A DNA stretch of 46,626 nt from Puniceicoccaceae bacterium 5H (lineage in GTDB: Bacteria; Verrucomicrobiota; Verrucomicrobiia; Opitutales; Oceanipulchritudinaceae): contig WOUP01000025.1 of the NCBI GenBank assembly GCA_009772895.1, positions 1 through 46,626 on the forward strand, in the 5' to 3' direction. Position 1 is the first letter of the stretch. The number at the start of each line of letters is the position of its first letter. The translations under genes and the position numbers were made by a program. Of this stretch, positions 1 to 10,100 are shown piece by piece. The notes beneath the pieces were generated by a model. That model was not told the DNA's origin. It did no database searches and saw only the letters and a program-made list of their open reading frames with translations.

Positions 1-315
1 CGCGACCGCACAGATCCTCCAACATTCTTCAGGGCAACTCTGTCAGAACCTCTTCAAGCATGCCAAATATGCCCCAGAATAGATGGAAAATGCTCTAGAG
101 GCTGGCATCCCGCCGGGATGCTTCAGGTAGGGCGCAGTCTCTGGACCAGCCGTGGAGTGCCAGCATGGTGGGCCGTGCAGATGGGCGAACGCCAAGCCGC
201 GAAGCCGCCAAGAGACACGGGTGGACCGCCCAACGCGTTTTGGCCTAAAGCGCATCCCACCGCTTTCCCGACGCAGACCGGAGGTCGGGAGCGTGCGTTT
301 AGCGCCGCACTCCGC
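1..315. other. Intergenic stretch, no gene recognised
   Basis: No open frame here has a recognisable protein. Short frames exist on both strands but overlap each other and have no plausible domain or ribosome-binding site. A small hairpin is visible at 106-120 (CATCCC, 3-nt loop, GGGATG). The phrase GAGGCTGGCA just before it recurs at about 580, inside the repeat array that follows, so this stretch may be an eroded part of the same array. Confidence 0.5.
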
Positions 316-445
316 AAGCGCGTTGGATGTTCGATAGCTCGTGGACGCTACGCCCTACCCTGATCCGCGGACCCCGGAGGGGTCACAGCCTATAGCCGGT
401 GGTTGAGGCGGCCTTGGGTCGCCGACACCACCGGAACGCCTCCCT
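316..445 (+). repeat. Intergenic hairpin repeat, copy A
   Basis: First of three related copies. It begins with GCGCGTTGGATGTTCGATAG and ends near ACCACCGGAACGCC. The core is a hairpin at 396-434: CCGGTGGT (396-403) pairs with ACCACCGG (427-434), with a possible inner GGCG/CGCC pairing. The same order of blocks recurs at 617-756, about 301-307 bases downstream. The form is that of a REP/MITE-like non-coding repeat. Whether it is transcribed cannot be seen. Confidence 0.75.
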
Positions 446-536
446 CTCGCGAATGCACCCCGAAGGGCGTGCCACCGTGGCGGGTGGGAATGGCCCGTTG
501 CTGGCACCTCTTCAAGGTGCCCGCGTGAGGGGACGG

Positions 537-590
537 CTGACCGGTGGTGTCGCCCGCTGCGCGTGCTCAACCACCGGCTAGAGGCTGGCA
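537..590 (-). repeat. Intergenic hairpin repeat, inverted copy
   Basis: The reverse complement of this stretch reads CAGCCTCTAGCCGGTGGTTG followed by a variable inner loop and GACACCACCGG, which matches the hairpin core of the flanking copies. The stem is CCGGTGGT (541-548) with ACCACCGG (570-577). It lies between the two direct copies, so the array is direct-inverted-direct. Confidence 0.7.
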
Positions 591-616
591 AGCCTTCAGC
601 TTGCAGGGGATGCCCA

Positions 617-756
617 CGAGCGCGTTGGACGTTCGATAGCTTGCGTGGACGCTGCGGCCTACCCCGTCTCGCGCCGACCCCAGAGGGGGTCACAGCTTGT
701 AGCCGGTGGTTGAGGCGGCCTTGGGACCCCGACACCACCGGAACGCCCCCTCTCGA
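617..756 (+). repeat. Intergenic hairpin repeat, copy B
   Basis: Second direct copy of the block at 316-445. It starts GCGCGTTGGACGTTCGATAG, has the hairpin CCGGTGGT (703-710) with ACCACCGG (734-741), and ends at the same GAACGCC phrase. Stem bases are conserved, while the loop and the joining sequence differ by substitutions and small indels. It ends about 110 bases before the start of the membrane protein gene at 870. Confidence 0.75.
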
Positions 757-869
757 GGCGCACCTGACGGGATGCAGTCGGGCGCGGGCCGCCGGTTGAG
801 CGTTGGAGGGGCAGATGGGTGGGCTATCCTTGAGAATCGGGCGGAGTGCCGTAGGTTGTGCTTCCACCA

Positions 870-1904
870 ATGACATTACTGGTCGTTTACCTGGCGCTTG
901 CCATCGCGGTGTCGTTCCTCTGTTCGATCCTCGAGGCCGTGCTGCTCTCCCTTACCCCTTCGTTCATCAATGCCGCCAAGGAAGCCGGACACCGTTCCGG
1001 CGCGATGCTGGACCGGTTGAAGCGCAACGTGGACCGGCCGCTGGCGGCGATCCTGAGCCTCAACACCATCGCCCACACCGTCGGCGCGGCGGGGGTCGGG
1101 GCGCAGGCGCAAATCGTGTTCGAGAGCGTGCCCGTCACGGTCATTTCGGGCGCGCTGACCCTGATGATCCTCGTCTTTTCGGAGATCATCCCCAAGACCC
1201 TGGGCGCGACTTATTGGCGTCAGTTCGCGGTGCCGACGGCCTACATTACGCAGGGGCTGACGGTGCTGCTCTGGCCGCTGGTGGTGCTTTCGCAGGGGAT
1301 CTCCAGCCTGCTGACGCCCAAAAACAGGGGCTCGAGCATCAGCCGCGACGAGATCTCGGCGATGGCCGACCTGGGACGTCAGGAGGGGGTGATCGACCGG
1401 GAAGATGCGGCGGCGCTGCGCAGCGTGATCGAGTTTCAATCCATCCGCGTGCAAGACGTGCTGACGCCCCGCACCGTCGCAACCAGCCTGAAGGCGACGA
1501 GCACCATCCGGGAGGTGATGGATGCGGTCGACGAGCTCACCTACTCCCGCTATCCGGTCATGGCCGAGGGCGAGCAGGTGGTCGGCTACGTGCTGAAGAG
1601 CGATCTGTTGACGGCGGCGGCCAACGATGAATGGGAGCGCACGGTGCAGGACCTCATGCGCAAGGTGCTAATCGTGCCGGAGCAGATGACGCTGAAGCGC
1701 GCGCTATCCCTCTTTTTGCGGCAACGGGAGCACCTGGCCGTGGTGGTGGACGAGTTTGGCAGCTTTGCCGGCGTGTTGACGCTCGAAGACGTGGTGGAGT
1801 CGCTGATCGGGCACGAGATCATGGACGAGGCCGACGATGTGGCCGACCTGCGCGAGCTCGCCCGCCAGACCTCTCCCAACAAGCCCGCCGCCGACGCGAG
1901 CTGA
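870..1904 (+). CDS. DUF21 (CNNM) transmembrane protein with CBS pair
   Basis: Protein of 344 residues of the hemolysin-C/CNNM family. An N-terminal DUF21 membrane domain (about residues 1-190, several hydrophobic segments beginning VVYLALAIAVSFLCSI) is followed by two CBS domains (about 200-320; motifs RYPVMAEGEQVVGYV and LAVVVDEFGSFAGVLTLEDVVE). Family members are linked to magnesium, sodium or cobalt transport or sensing, with CBS domains binding nucleotides. The C-terminal CorC/HlyC domain found in many relatives is absent: the protein ends about 25 residues after the second CBS. I chose ATG 870; an in-frame GTG at 858 would add only MLPP. The gene converges on the symporter gene with 8 bases between the stop codons. 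Confidence 0.85.
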   Translation: MTLLVVYLALAIAVSFLCSILEAVLLSLTPSFINAAKEAGHRSGAMLDRLKRNVDRPLAAILSLNTIAHTVGAAGVGAQAQIVFESVPVTVISGALTLMILVFSEIIPKTLGATYWRQFAVPTAYITQGLTVLLWPLVVLSQGISSLLTPKNRGSSISRDEISAMADLGRQEGVIDREDAAALRSVIEFQSIRVQDVLTPRTVATSLKATSTIREVMDAVDELTYSRYPVMAEGEQVVGYVLKSDLLTAAANDEWERTVQDLMRKVLIVPEQMTLKRALSLFLRQREHLAVVVDEFGSFAGVLTLEDVVESLIGHEIMDEADDVADLRELARQTSPNKPAADAS

Positions 1905-1912
1905 ACGCCGCC

Positions 1913-3328
1913 TTACGCTTCGGACTCGACCGGGCGGTCTTCCGGGGAACGGGCGTCCAGCTGGGCCTTGATCTCGTAGGCGCGGGCCTCGGTCAGCGGG
2001 TAGCTCTGGAGCACGAAAACCGCGATGAGGCAGAGCACGCCCGGCAGACCGATCTCCCAGAAGCGCATCCAGAAGAGGGTCGATCCGGCCTGCTCGACCA
2101 CCTGATCGTCGAAGCCGGTCGAATCGAGCAGGAAGCCCGAGACGAGGAACCCGGTCGAGACGGCCACCTTGAGCCACCAGCTGTAGACGGCCGAGTAGCT
2201 GCCTTCGCGCCGGAAGCCGCTCTTGAGCTCGTCCAGATTGGAGACGTCGGCCACCATCGAGACCGCCATGGTGTAGAGCGCCAGCATACCTGCCGAGATA
2301 AAGACCGTGGGGATGAGCGTGAGCCATGGCAGCGCCGGGTTATAGCACAGGATCTTGAGGAAACTGCCGCCCATCATCAGGCCGACGAAGATCTGCACCG
2401 TGCGCGCCTTGCCCAGCCGCTCGCTGGTCCACGTCATGGGCAGGACCGCCAGCAGGCCGGTGATGGCCCAGACGGTGCCGTTCCAGCCGAGCATGGTCGA
2501 CGCCGCCGCGCGGTCGCCACCGTAGACGTAAAAGATGACGATGTAGTTGGTGAAGTTGTTGACGAAGTTGAAGCCGCAGGTGACGAGGAAGACCACGCCC
2601 ACCACGCGCAGAAAGACCGAGTCGCGCAGGGTGCTCTTCATGCTGGGCCAGAACTTGACGTGCGCCTGGTGCGCCACGTCGACCTGACGCCGCTCCTTGC
2701 AGATGATGCCCGGCAGCAGTGCCGTGATCAGCACGACCCCGCCCACGATGACGGCGATCCAGCGCATGCCCTCCACCTCGCTCTCGAAGAAGTCGAGGTT
2801 GGCCAGCTTGTACATCCAGGGCGTGACGATGGCAAAGGTGTTGCCGAGGAAGCTGCCGATGGCAAAGAGGCGCGTCTTCTCGTGGTAGTCGCGGCTCATC
2901 TCGTAGCCGAGGGCCGTCAACGGCACCGAAAAGACCGTCGTGGCAGTATAGAAACAAAGGCTCACCACCAGGTAATAGGCCAGCAGCGGTCCCTCCTCCC
3001 AGCCGCGCGGGGCCCACCAGATGAGCACGTAGGTGAAGGCCGTGACGATGCCCCCGAAGATGATATACGGGCGGCGACGGCCCCAGCGCGTGCGGGTGTT
3101 GTCCGACAGGTAGCCGGTAAGGGGATCCGAGATGGCGTCCCAGAGGCGGGGGATCATCTGCACCACGCCCAGCCAGATGAGGCTGACCCCCAACCCGAGG
3201 TTGAAGATCAGGTTGGTCAGCTGGGCGACCGAGTTGATGAAGGCGATGGGGATCGCCATGCCGAGGCCGAAGGCGATCTTCTCGGCCATGGGGATCCGGT
3301 CTCGCGGCGCGGTAGAGTGATGGGCCAT
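1913..3328 (-). CDS. GPH-family (MelB-like) sugar:cation symporter
   Basis: Inner-membrane MFS transporter of 471 residues with about 12 hydrophobic segments. The family signature is clear near residues 55-85: WDAISDPLTGYLSDNTRTRWGRRRPYI, shown here in part as DAISDPLTGYLSDNT and GRRRPYI, which in MelB-type carriers holds the cation-binding aspartates. The GPH (glycoside-pentoside-hexuronide) family moves sugars or short glycosides with protons or sodium. It is the last gene of the minus-strand unit that begins with the TonB receptor, 81 bases after the PF10091 enzyme. Its likely cargo is glucose, sophorose or short beta-1,2-gluco-oligosaccharides released in the periplasm; the substrate is inferred from the neighbours only. 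No strong ribosome-binding site precedes ATG 3328. Confidence 0.88.
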   Translation of the reverse strand: MAHHSTAPRDRIPMAEKIAFGLGMAIPIAFINSVAQLTNLIFNLGLGVSLIWLGVVQMIPRLWDAISDPLTGYLSDNTRTRWGRRRPYIIFGGIVTAFTYVLIWWAPRGWEEGPLLAYYLVVSLCFYTATTVFSVPLTALGYEMSRDYHEKTRLFAIGSFLGNTFAIVTPWMYKLANLDFFESEVEGMRWIAVIVGGVVLITALLPGIICKERRQVDVAHQAHVKFWPSMKSTLRDSVFLRVVGVVFLVTCGFNFVNNFTNYIVIFYVYGGDRAAASTMLGWNGTVWAITGLLAVLPMTWTSERLGKARTVQIFVGLMMGGSFLKILCYNPALPWLTLIPTVFISAGMLALYTMAVSMVADVSNLDELKSGFRREGSYSAVYSWWLKVAVSTGFLVSGFLLDSTGFDDQVVEQAGSTLFWMRFWEIGLPGVLCLIAVFVLQSYPLTEARAYEIKAQLDARSPEDRPVESEA

Positions 3329-3409
3329 GTGGGGAGTGGCGGTCGGCTACAGGCGACCGCCGGGGAGGGTTCGGGAGTATGGAAACGGGAGCGGGAAGCG
3401 GAAAGGGGA

Positions 3410-4894
3410 TCAAGGCATGGACGCGGTGGCTTCGTTGGCGGCTTCGGTGCCGGCCTGATCGTCGACCACGGCCCCCTGCCCGGCCACATCTTCGAGCCAG
3501 CCGCCGGAGAAGCCCGCGCGCTCGAGGCCACGCACGATGTGCGGGTTGCGCTTCATCACGTCCCAGACGAAGCCGGAGCGGAAGTTCTCGATCATGAGCA
3601 GGATCGGGCCCTGGTCGATGCCCAGGTGATCCTTGCCGAACCAGCCCTTGCCGGGCACCACCTCGCCGTTGGGCACGTCGATGTCGGTATAGGTGTAGGA
3701 GGGGTTGAAGGCGTCGACGAAGCCGTGCTGGTTGTAGAGATCATCCCCGTAGCGTCGCCGCATCTCCTGGAGCGCCGGGATCACGATCTCCGGGGCGAAG
3801 GGCAGCGAAGCAGCCGCCGCGGTGGGGGCGATCGTGCCGTCGTCGGTGATGTAGTCAGCACCGGCTCCACGGGCCCGGTAGGTGAAGAATTCGCGCATGC
3901 GGCCCTTGTATTCGCGGCGCATGTCGATCGGGCCGTCGCAGGCGGTCAGGCCCCAGATGTTCTCACCGTAGTCCTCCCAGCCCAAGGGGTTGCGGATAGC
4001 GTAGGCCCGCTGGGCGTAAGCGGCGCGACGGGAGTTCTCGAAGTAGTCGATGCCCTTCTCCGCCATGAAGGCGTCCTGCACCCCGCGCAGGTCGATCCAC
4101 GACTGCGCATACTGGTGCCCGAACATCGGCGCAAAGGCGATGTGCTCCTGCTGCTGGAAGGGGTCCCAGCGGTAGGACCACACAAAGGCGTCCCAGGCGT
4201 CGGACGAGATCGGGTGCGTGGGCGAACCGAGGGCCAGCAGGTAGAGGAACATCGCCTCGTCATAGCCCTCGTAGTCCGAATCGAGGAAGCCGATCTCCGG
4301 CAGCCAGCCCATGCACATGAGGTTGGGGCGGATCTCGGCCCAGTCCCACTCCACGCGGCGGTAGAGCATCTCGGCCAACTCGCGAATCTCGGCCTCCTGC
4401 TCACCCGGGCCGTCGAAATAGCTCTGGCAAAAGAGCACGCCCATCATCAACAGCGCCGTGTCGATGGTCGACAACTCGACCTGCAGGTAACGCTTGCCGT
4501 TCTCCATGTCCAGAAAGTGGTAGTAAAACCCACGGTAGCCCGTCATGCCGACCGGCACGTCTCCCTGGGGCGCATCGGCGAAGAAGCGCAGGGTGTTCAG
4601 CACCCGATCCACGCCCTGCTTGCGTGAGATGTAGCCGCGCTCGATCCCGATCGGCCAGGCGGTGAGCCCAAAGCCGACGGCGGCGACGCTGGAAAATGAG
4701 GGCGTGGGCGCGCGGTCGGGCACCAGACCGTTGTCCGGGTTCGTCCAGTCCCAGAACCAGTCGAAGGTGCGTTCCTGGATGTCGGCCAGGAAGGCGTCTT
4801 GATCGGCGGGAATCTGCTGGGCAGTCATGGGCGGAGCCAGGAGGCCGGTGGTGAAGGCGAGCGCGAGGAGGACGCGGCGGGTACGTTGGAACAT
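3410..4894 (-). CDS. Secreted glucoamylase-like (PF10091, GH144-type) beta-glucanase
   Basis: Protein of 494 residues: signal peptide (about 1-24, RRVLLALAFTTGLLAPPMTAQ) followed by one PF10091 (alpha/alpha)6-barrel domain. Family marks include ERTFDWFWDWTNPDNGLVPDR near the start, ELSTIDTALLMMG, the acidic loop YDEAMFLYLLALGSPTHP and GPILLMIENFRSGFVW near the end. This fold includes GH144 endo-beta-1,2-glucanase and the middle domain of cyclic beta-1,2-glucan synthase. With GH94 and GH3 genes directly upstream, a beta-1,2-glucan substrate is the best reading. ATG 4894 is chosen because the signal peptide starts there and it leaves 16 bases after the GH3 stop; a longer frame to 4975 would overlap GH3. 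PF10091 proteins acting on other glucans cannot be excluded. Confidence 0.85.
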   Translation of the reverse strand: MFQRTRRVLLALAFTTGLLAPPMTAQQIPADQDAFLADIQERTFDWFWDWTNPDNGLVPDRAPTPSFSSVAAVGFGLTAWPIGIERGYISRKQGVDRVLNTLRFFADAPQGDVPVGMTGYRGFYYHFLDMENGKRYLQVELSTIDTALLMMGVLFCQSYFDGPGEQEAEIRELAEMLYRRVEWDWAEIRPNLMCMGWLPEIGFLDSDYEGYDEAMFLYLLALGSPTHPISSDAWDAFVWSYRWDPFQQQEHIAFAPMFGHQYAQSWIDLRGVQDAFMAEKGIDYFENSRRAAYAQRAYAIRNPLGWEDYGENIWGLTACDGPIDMRREYKGRMREFFTYRARGAGADYITDDGTIAPTAAAASLPFAPEIVIPALQEMRRRYGDDLYNQHGFVDAFNPSYTYTDIDVPNGEVVPGKGWFGKDHLGIDQGPILLMIENFRSGFVWDVMKRNPHIVRGLERAGFSGGWLEDVAGQGAVVDDQAGTEAANEATASMP

Positions 4895-4910
4895 TATCGG
4901 GGGGAGTATC

Positions 4911-7172
4911 TTAGGGATTGTTGGCAGATTGGACGGTAAAGGGGGCCGAGAGCGTGGCGACGGAGCTGCCGCCAACGTAGACCTTGAAGTCGCCGGGCTC
5001 GACGGTGGGCTGCAGGTTGCGGTCGAGGCAGGCCAGGTCTTCCGGTTGCAGGGTAAAGGTCAGCACCTTGGATTCGCCGGGCTCCAGCGGCACGCGCTCA
5101 AAGCGGCGCAGCTCGCGCACCGGACGGGCGGTGCTGCCCACGAGGTCCTGGATATAGAGTTGCACGACTTCGGTGCCCGGGCGCTCGCCGGCGTTGGTCA
5201 GCTCCACTTGCACCTCCAGCGAATCGTCGGGGCCGATCACTTCGGAGCTCAACTGCAGGCCGCTGTAGGAAAACTCGGTGTAGCTCAGGCCGTAGCCGAA
5301 GGGATAGAGCGGCGTCCAGGGCGCATCGATATACTTGGAGGTATACATGTCGTCCGGATCCGCCGGGCGACCGGTGTTACGGTGGTTGTAGTAGATCGGC
5401 ACCTGCCCGACGTTGCGGGGGAAGGTGATCGGCAGCTTGCCGCTCGGGTTCACGTCGCCAAAGAGCACGTCGGCCACGGCGGGGCCGGTCTCCACGCCCA
5501 GGAACCACGCTTCGAGGATCGCCGGGATGTTTTCGTCGAGCCACGGAATGCTCAGGGGACGCCCGTTCATCAGGACGACGACGATGGGCTTGCCCGTGCC
5601 GAGCACCGCCTCGGCCAGCTCGCGCTGCACACCCGGCAGGTTCAGCGAGCTACGGCTCTTGGCCTCGGCGCTCATGTCGCGGTGTTCGCCCAGCACCAGC
5701 ACCACGGCATCGGCGGCGCGGGCGGCTTCCACCGCCTGCTCGAAGCCGCTCGTATCGTGGTCGGAGACGTGACAGCCCTGCGCGTAATGGATCTCCGTCT
5801 CGGGCATGGCCTCGCGGATGCCTTCGAGCACCGTGATGGCGTCTTCCGGACGACCTGCGGCGGCCCAGTTGCCCAGGCAGGAGTGCGGGTCGTCGGCCAG
5901 GGGCCCGATGATCGCCAGGGATTGCAGGTCCTTGGAAAGCGGCAGGGTCTTGCGGTCGTTCTTGAGCAACACCATCGACTCGTGCGCCACTTCGCGCGCG
6001 GTCTGGCGGAACTCCGGCGTGAGCGTGTTGGCCTTTTCGCGCTCCACATCGCTGTAGCGGTAGGGATCGTCGAAGAGGCCCAAATCGTATTTCAGCTCCA
6101 GCACGCGGCGCACGGCGGCATCCACCACGGTTTCGTCGAGTCGCCCCGAACGTACGGCCGCGGGCAGCTCTTCGTAGATCTTGCTGAGCATGTCCACATC
6201 CACGCCCGCCTCCAGCGCCATCACGCCGGCGTCTTCACGCGTGGCGGCGACGCCGTGGTCCATCAACTCCCAGATGCCGGTGTAGTCGCTCACGACCAGG
6301 CCGTCCCAGTCCCACTCGCCGCGCAGCACTTCGCGGTAGAGGAAGGGATTGGCGTGCGAGGGCACCCCATTGATGTCGTTGAACGCCGCCATAAAGGTCG
6401 CGACGCCCGCAGCGGCCGCCGCCTTGAACGGGGGCAGATAGACCTCCCGCAGCGTGCGCTCGGAGATGTCGACCGTGTTGTAGTCGCGCCCTCCCTCGGC
6501 ACCGCCGTAAGCGGCAAAGTGTTTTGCGCAGGCCAGGATCGTGTCCGTCGCGGTCATATCGTCGCCCTGGAAGCCGCGCACCCGCGCCGCCGCCATGACC
6601 GAGCCCAGATACGGGTCTTCGCCCGCACCTTCGACCACGCGGCCCCAACGCGGCTCACGCGTCACGTCGACCATCGGGGCATAGGTCCAGTGCACGCCGT
6701 GGGCCGTGGCTTCGATCGCGGCCACGCGCGAGGACTTTTCCGCCGCCTCCGGGTCCCAGCTGGCCGACTCGGCCAACGGCACCGGAAAGATCGTGCGGAA
6801 GCCGTGGATCACGTCGTGCGCAAACAGCAGCGGGATGCCCAGCCGCGATTCCTCGACCGCGATGCGCTGCATCTCGTGGGTGACTTCCGCCCCGTAGACG
6901 CTGAGAAACGAGCCGATCTTGCCGTCGCGGATGTCGTCGGAGCCCGTTTCGGGCACGGCCGGGCCGGTATCGTTCCAGGCGCCGGGGGCCTGCGTCAACT
7001 GCCCGAACTTCTCCTCGAGGTTCATCTCGGAGATCAGGTTGTCGATAAAGGCCGCCTTCTCGGTATCGCCCGCGGAGGTGGAGGGGTTGGAGTTCGCCTG
7101 GGCCGCCCCCGTGATGGAGAGGCCTACGCTCGCGGCAAAAGCCATGGTCATGCGGAATAACGTTTGGTTCAT
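4911..7172 (-). CDS. Periplasmic GH3 beta-glucosidase (BglX-like)
   Basis: Protein of 753 residues, typical length for BglX-type GH3 enzymes. Signal peptide about 1-26 (MTMAFAASVGLSITGAAQAN); (beta/alpha)8 domain with KHFAAYG (218-224) and the nucleophile D296 in LVVSDYTG; alpha/beta sandwich domain (about 390-600, LVLGEHRDMSAEAKSR); C-terminal Fn3-like domain (about 660-745). It hydrolyses beta-glucosides from the non-reducing end; GH3 enzymes next to GH94 1,2-beta-oligoglucan phosphorylases (for example in Listeria) prefer sophorose-type linkages. The start is fixed by the TAATG overlap with the stop codon of the upstream GH94 gene, implying translational coupling. Confidence 0.92.
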   Translation of the reverse strand: MNQTLFRMTMAFAASVGLSITGAAQANSNPSTSAGDTEKAAFIDNLISEMNLEEKFGQLTQAPGAWNDTGPAVPETGSDDIRDGKIGSFLSVYGAEVTHEMQRIAVEESRLGIPLLFAHDVIHGFRTIFPVPLAESASWDPEAAEKSSRVAAIEATAHGVHWTYAPMVDVTREPRWGRVVEGAGEDPYLGSVMAAARVRGFQGDDMTATDTILACAKHFAAYGGAEGGRDYNTVDISERTLREVYLPPFKAAAAAGVATFMAAFNDINGVPSHANPFLYREVLRGEWDWDGLVVSDYTGIWELMDHGVAATREDAGVMALEAGVDVDMLSKIYEELPAAVRSGRLDETVVDAAVRRVLELKYDLGLFDDPYRYSDVEREKANTLTPEFRQTAREVAHESMVLLKNDRKTLPLSKDLQSLAIIGPLADDPHSCLGNWAAAGRPEDAITVLEGIREAMPETEIHYAQGCHVSDHDTSGFEQAVEAARAADAVVLVLGEHRDMSAEAKSRSSLNLPGVQRELAEAVLGTGKPIVVVLMNGRPLSIPWLDENIPAILEAWFLGVETGPAVADVLFGDVNPSGKLPITFPRNVGQVPIYYNHRNTGRPADPDDMYTSKYIDAPWTPLYPFGYGLSYTEFSYSGLQLSSEVIGPDDSLEVQVELTNAGERPGTEVVQLYIQDLVGSTARPVRELRRFERVPLEPGESKVLTFTLQPEDLACLDRNLQPTVEPGDFKVYVGGSSVATLSAPFTVQSANNP

Positions 7173-10100
7173 TACACTTCGATCGTGATCCGGTTCTGGT
7201 CTGGGACGAGCAGAGGCGTGACCTCGGAAGCCTCCAGGATGAGGCCGCCCGTCCTATACGGGTTCTCCTCCCGGCGGGAGGGCGCAAGCCGCGTGCCGTT
7301 TATTTGCACCGCTTCGGGGCCGAAGCCGCGACCGCGCACCCGGTAGGTGATCGACACCGGGTGGTCGAACAAGCGCACCTCCGCCACCAGCCCGTCGAGG
7401 CTGGGCGGCAGCACCGGGTCGAGCACCACATCGCCGAACGACGGGCGCACCCCCAGCAGGCACGACTTGACGAGGTTGAGGAACAGGCCGGGGCCGCTCG
7501 AGTAGAGCCGCCAGCCGCCCCGCACCGCTACTTTGCCCGCCCGCAATTCGTCCCAACGCGCGGAAGCGTCTTCGCGATCGGCAAAATCAGCATCGGAGCT
7601 GGAGAAAAAGACATTGGCTTGACGCGCCACCGCCTGCGGCAGGATCGCCTGCAGGCCCACGGGGTTGACCAGTTGCAGCGCGCGCCAGAAGCCCTCGGCA
7701 TCGCCCACCTTGGCCAGCGCCTCGGCGTAGCGGATATGGGCGTGCACATACATCAGGCCGACTTCGCGCCCGATATTGGCCGCCGTCTCCGCCCGCTTGA
7801 AGTAGTGCTCCACCCCACCCCGGTAGCGCACCGGCTCACTCATCAGGCGCACGCCGTCGTCAAAGAGCATCTCGCGGCGCACGATCTCCAGATGCCGCGC
7901 CGCTTCCTCCGGCTCGAACAGCTCGGCCAGGATGGAACGCGTCATGGGCAGCAGGCGGTAACGGATGCCGGTGGAGCTGTCGTTGGGGTGCAGGAGCAGC
8001 TTGTCGCCGTCCTCATCCCGGATGAGGAAGCCCGCCACCACGTCGTCCACCACCAGCTGGGCGTGGAAGTCGCGGCGCATGCGGGCCAGTAAATCGTCGA
8101 GCTGCGCCACCCGGCCCGCGTCTTCGCGACGCGCACACACCTCACGGAACAGCCGCAACGTGTGGTAGGCCAGGCCGACCGTCCAGGCGCTGATCATGCG
8201 CGTCCGCAACTTGGGATCGGCCGGTTGCAGCGTATCGTCCCAGTCGCCGTCGCCGTAGTTGACGAGCGCGGTATCGCCGACCAGGCGCGACTCGAGCAAC
8301 GCGATTACGCGGTCGCAATGGCGCAGGATCGTCTCCGCCGGGCCGACCTGACGAAACGTGCCGGGCTCGGTGTATTCCACACGCTCGTCGAGCAGGCTCA
8401 AGTCGTTGCTGCGCGCCAGGTAGTCGCAGAGCGCCTTGACCGGCCAGAAGCAGACATCGCCGTGGGACTCGTGTTGCTGGATGAACTGAAAGGGCGCGTG
8501 CATGAACCACTGCGGCCAGCCGCCCTCGCGGGCGTATTGCTGCCCGAAGACCGTGCGCAAGACCGCGCGCGCCACATCGAGCCGGTCCACCGCCAGCAGC
8601 CACTCCAGTGAGCCCTGGCAGACGTCGCGCACGCCCCAGGCCGCCCCGCCGTATTGCTCCAGCCCGTGGGGAGCGGAGAAGTGGATCGACGCGTTGTGGT
8701 GATACCAGGGCAGAATCTCGTCGACCCGCCCCACTCCAGCGTCTTCGCCCCCGTAGAGGTGCAGCGGCACCGGCGGGGGAGCCGCGGGCACTACGTCGCC
8801 TGCCAAGGCCGTGCGGGCCTCATGGATCACTTCCCGCAAGGCCTCTTCTCCCTCGCGCACCCCCGCCAGAACAACGTCGCAGCGGCGGGTGGGAAGGGAG
8901 CGGAAGACGACGTAGGCCGCGTTACCCTGATTTGCGCCGGGCTGGATACCGGCAGTCCCCTCTAAAGCGTCCAGTGTGCCCGGGTCTCCGAAGCCGAGAC
9001 CGAAAAGGGTATCCGGCTCTTGCTGGGCAAAAAGGCTCTCCCCCGACGGGACGACCATCGCCATCCCCTGCTCGGGCTCGAACTCGACCGTCGCAGCCGT
9101 ATCGCCCTCGGAGTCCCCCGCCATCACGCGATGCGAGACGAGTAAACGGCAAGGGTCGCCCTGTCGCACGCGGATGCGCAGGAAGGAGGCCGGCAGGTAT
9201 TCGCTGCAGGCGGCCTGCACTTCGATCGTGAGGCCCTCGAGCCGATAAAGCCACCGCACCTCGCCCGGCGTGATGGTGAACGCCGAGGGGATGCCGAGTT
9301 GCAGCCACACCCCGTCGATCTCGACGAAGATGCGCTGGCCGCTCGAACGCGTCACCCCCAGGGCGTTGCGCACCACCGGTAACAACCGGGCGAGGTTGGT
9401 GTTACCCAGGTAGGATTGAGCTCCAAAGATCCCTGCAGCGTAGCACGTGAGGCCCATGTGCCCCGGGTCGACCCGGGTATAGTCGCCACTGCGCAGGATG
9501 TGCCCGTGCGGGCGTAAAATCGTAGCCTCCTTGGCCCGTGCGACCACGTGCGTCGCGCCGTCCTGGAAAAACGAGAGCAGTCGGCCCTTGGTGTCGCGCT
9601 CTTCGTGGCGGCGTTCACCGGGGAACCATTGGCCCCATTCCGCCTCGCTCAATTCCCCGCCGTGCAGCCAGGGAGCCCGTTGGAAGAGCGAAGGCGGCAG
9701 GTCGGGCGCGGGCAGGTCTTCCGCCACCAGCGGGCGCACCCAGTCGGTCGGCAACAGCGCACGCAGGTAGCGCACATCTTCCGCCGAAGAAGCCTCTGGG
9801 TGGTCGGGCAGGAAGCGCAACAGGAAGGTGATGCGGCGGCTCTGGCCGGGCTCGATCTCGAGCGGCGCACTCTGCAGGCAGGCCATCGCACACTCATACT
9901 GCAGCTTTTCGCTCGGCAGGCTGGCCTCCATCACGGCCTTGGGCACGCTCGTAAAGCGATGATCGGCGCCGAAGAATTGCCAGCCGTCGGTGCAAAAGGC
10001 GGTCGCGCCCTCCAGACAGGCGGCCAGCAGCAGCGGATGCCGCCCCTCGGAAGCCGCCTGGTTTTGCCGCGCCAGGATCAACCAGCCGAGGTCTTCGTCC

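Noticed and set aside
316-756. Possible CRISPR array
   Set aside because: Only three modules, one inverted, with unequal spacing and no constant short repeat or spacer pattern; no cas genes in the window.
355-876. Minus-strand frame of 173 codons over the repeat array
   Set aside because: It simply reads through the three hairpin repeats, so its internal similarity comes from the DNA repeat and not from a protein domain.
803-1630. Plus-strand frame of 275 codons overlapping the start of the DUF21 gene
   Set aside because: After the first part it is an Arg/Gly/Ala-rich out-of-frame reading of the DUF21/CBS gene.
1631-4627. Very long plus-strand open frame (998 codons) opposite the symporter and PF10091 genes
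   Set aside because: Composition is dominated by His, Arg, Gly, Val and Asp with no domain, the mirror of a high-GC gene on the other strand. The minus-strand genes have clear motifs and signal peptides.
4827-7160. Plus-strand open frame of 777 codons opposite GH3
   Set aside because: Same antisense composition artefact; GH3 on the minus strand has catalytic motifs along its full length.
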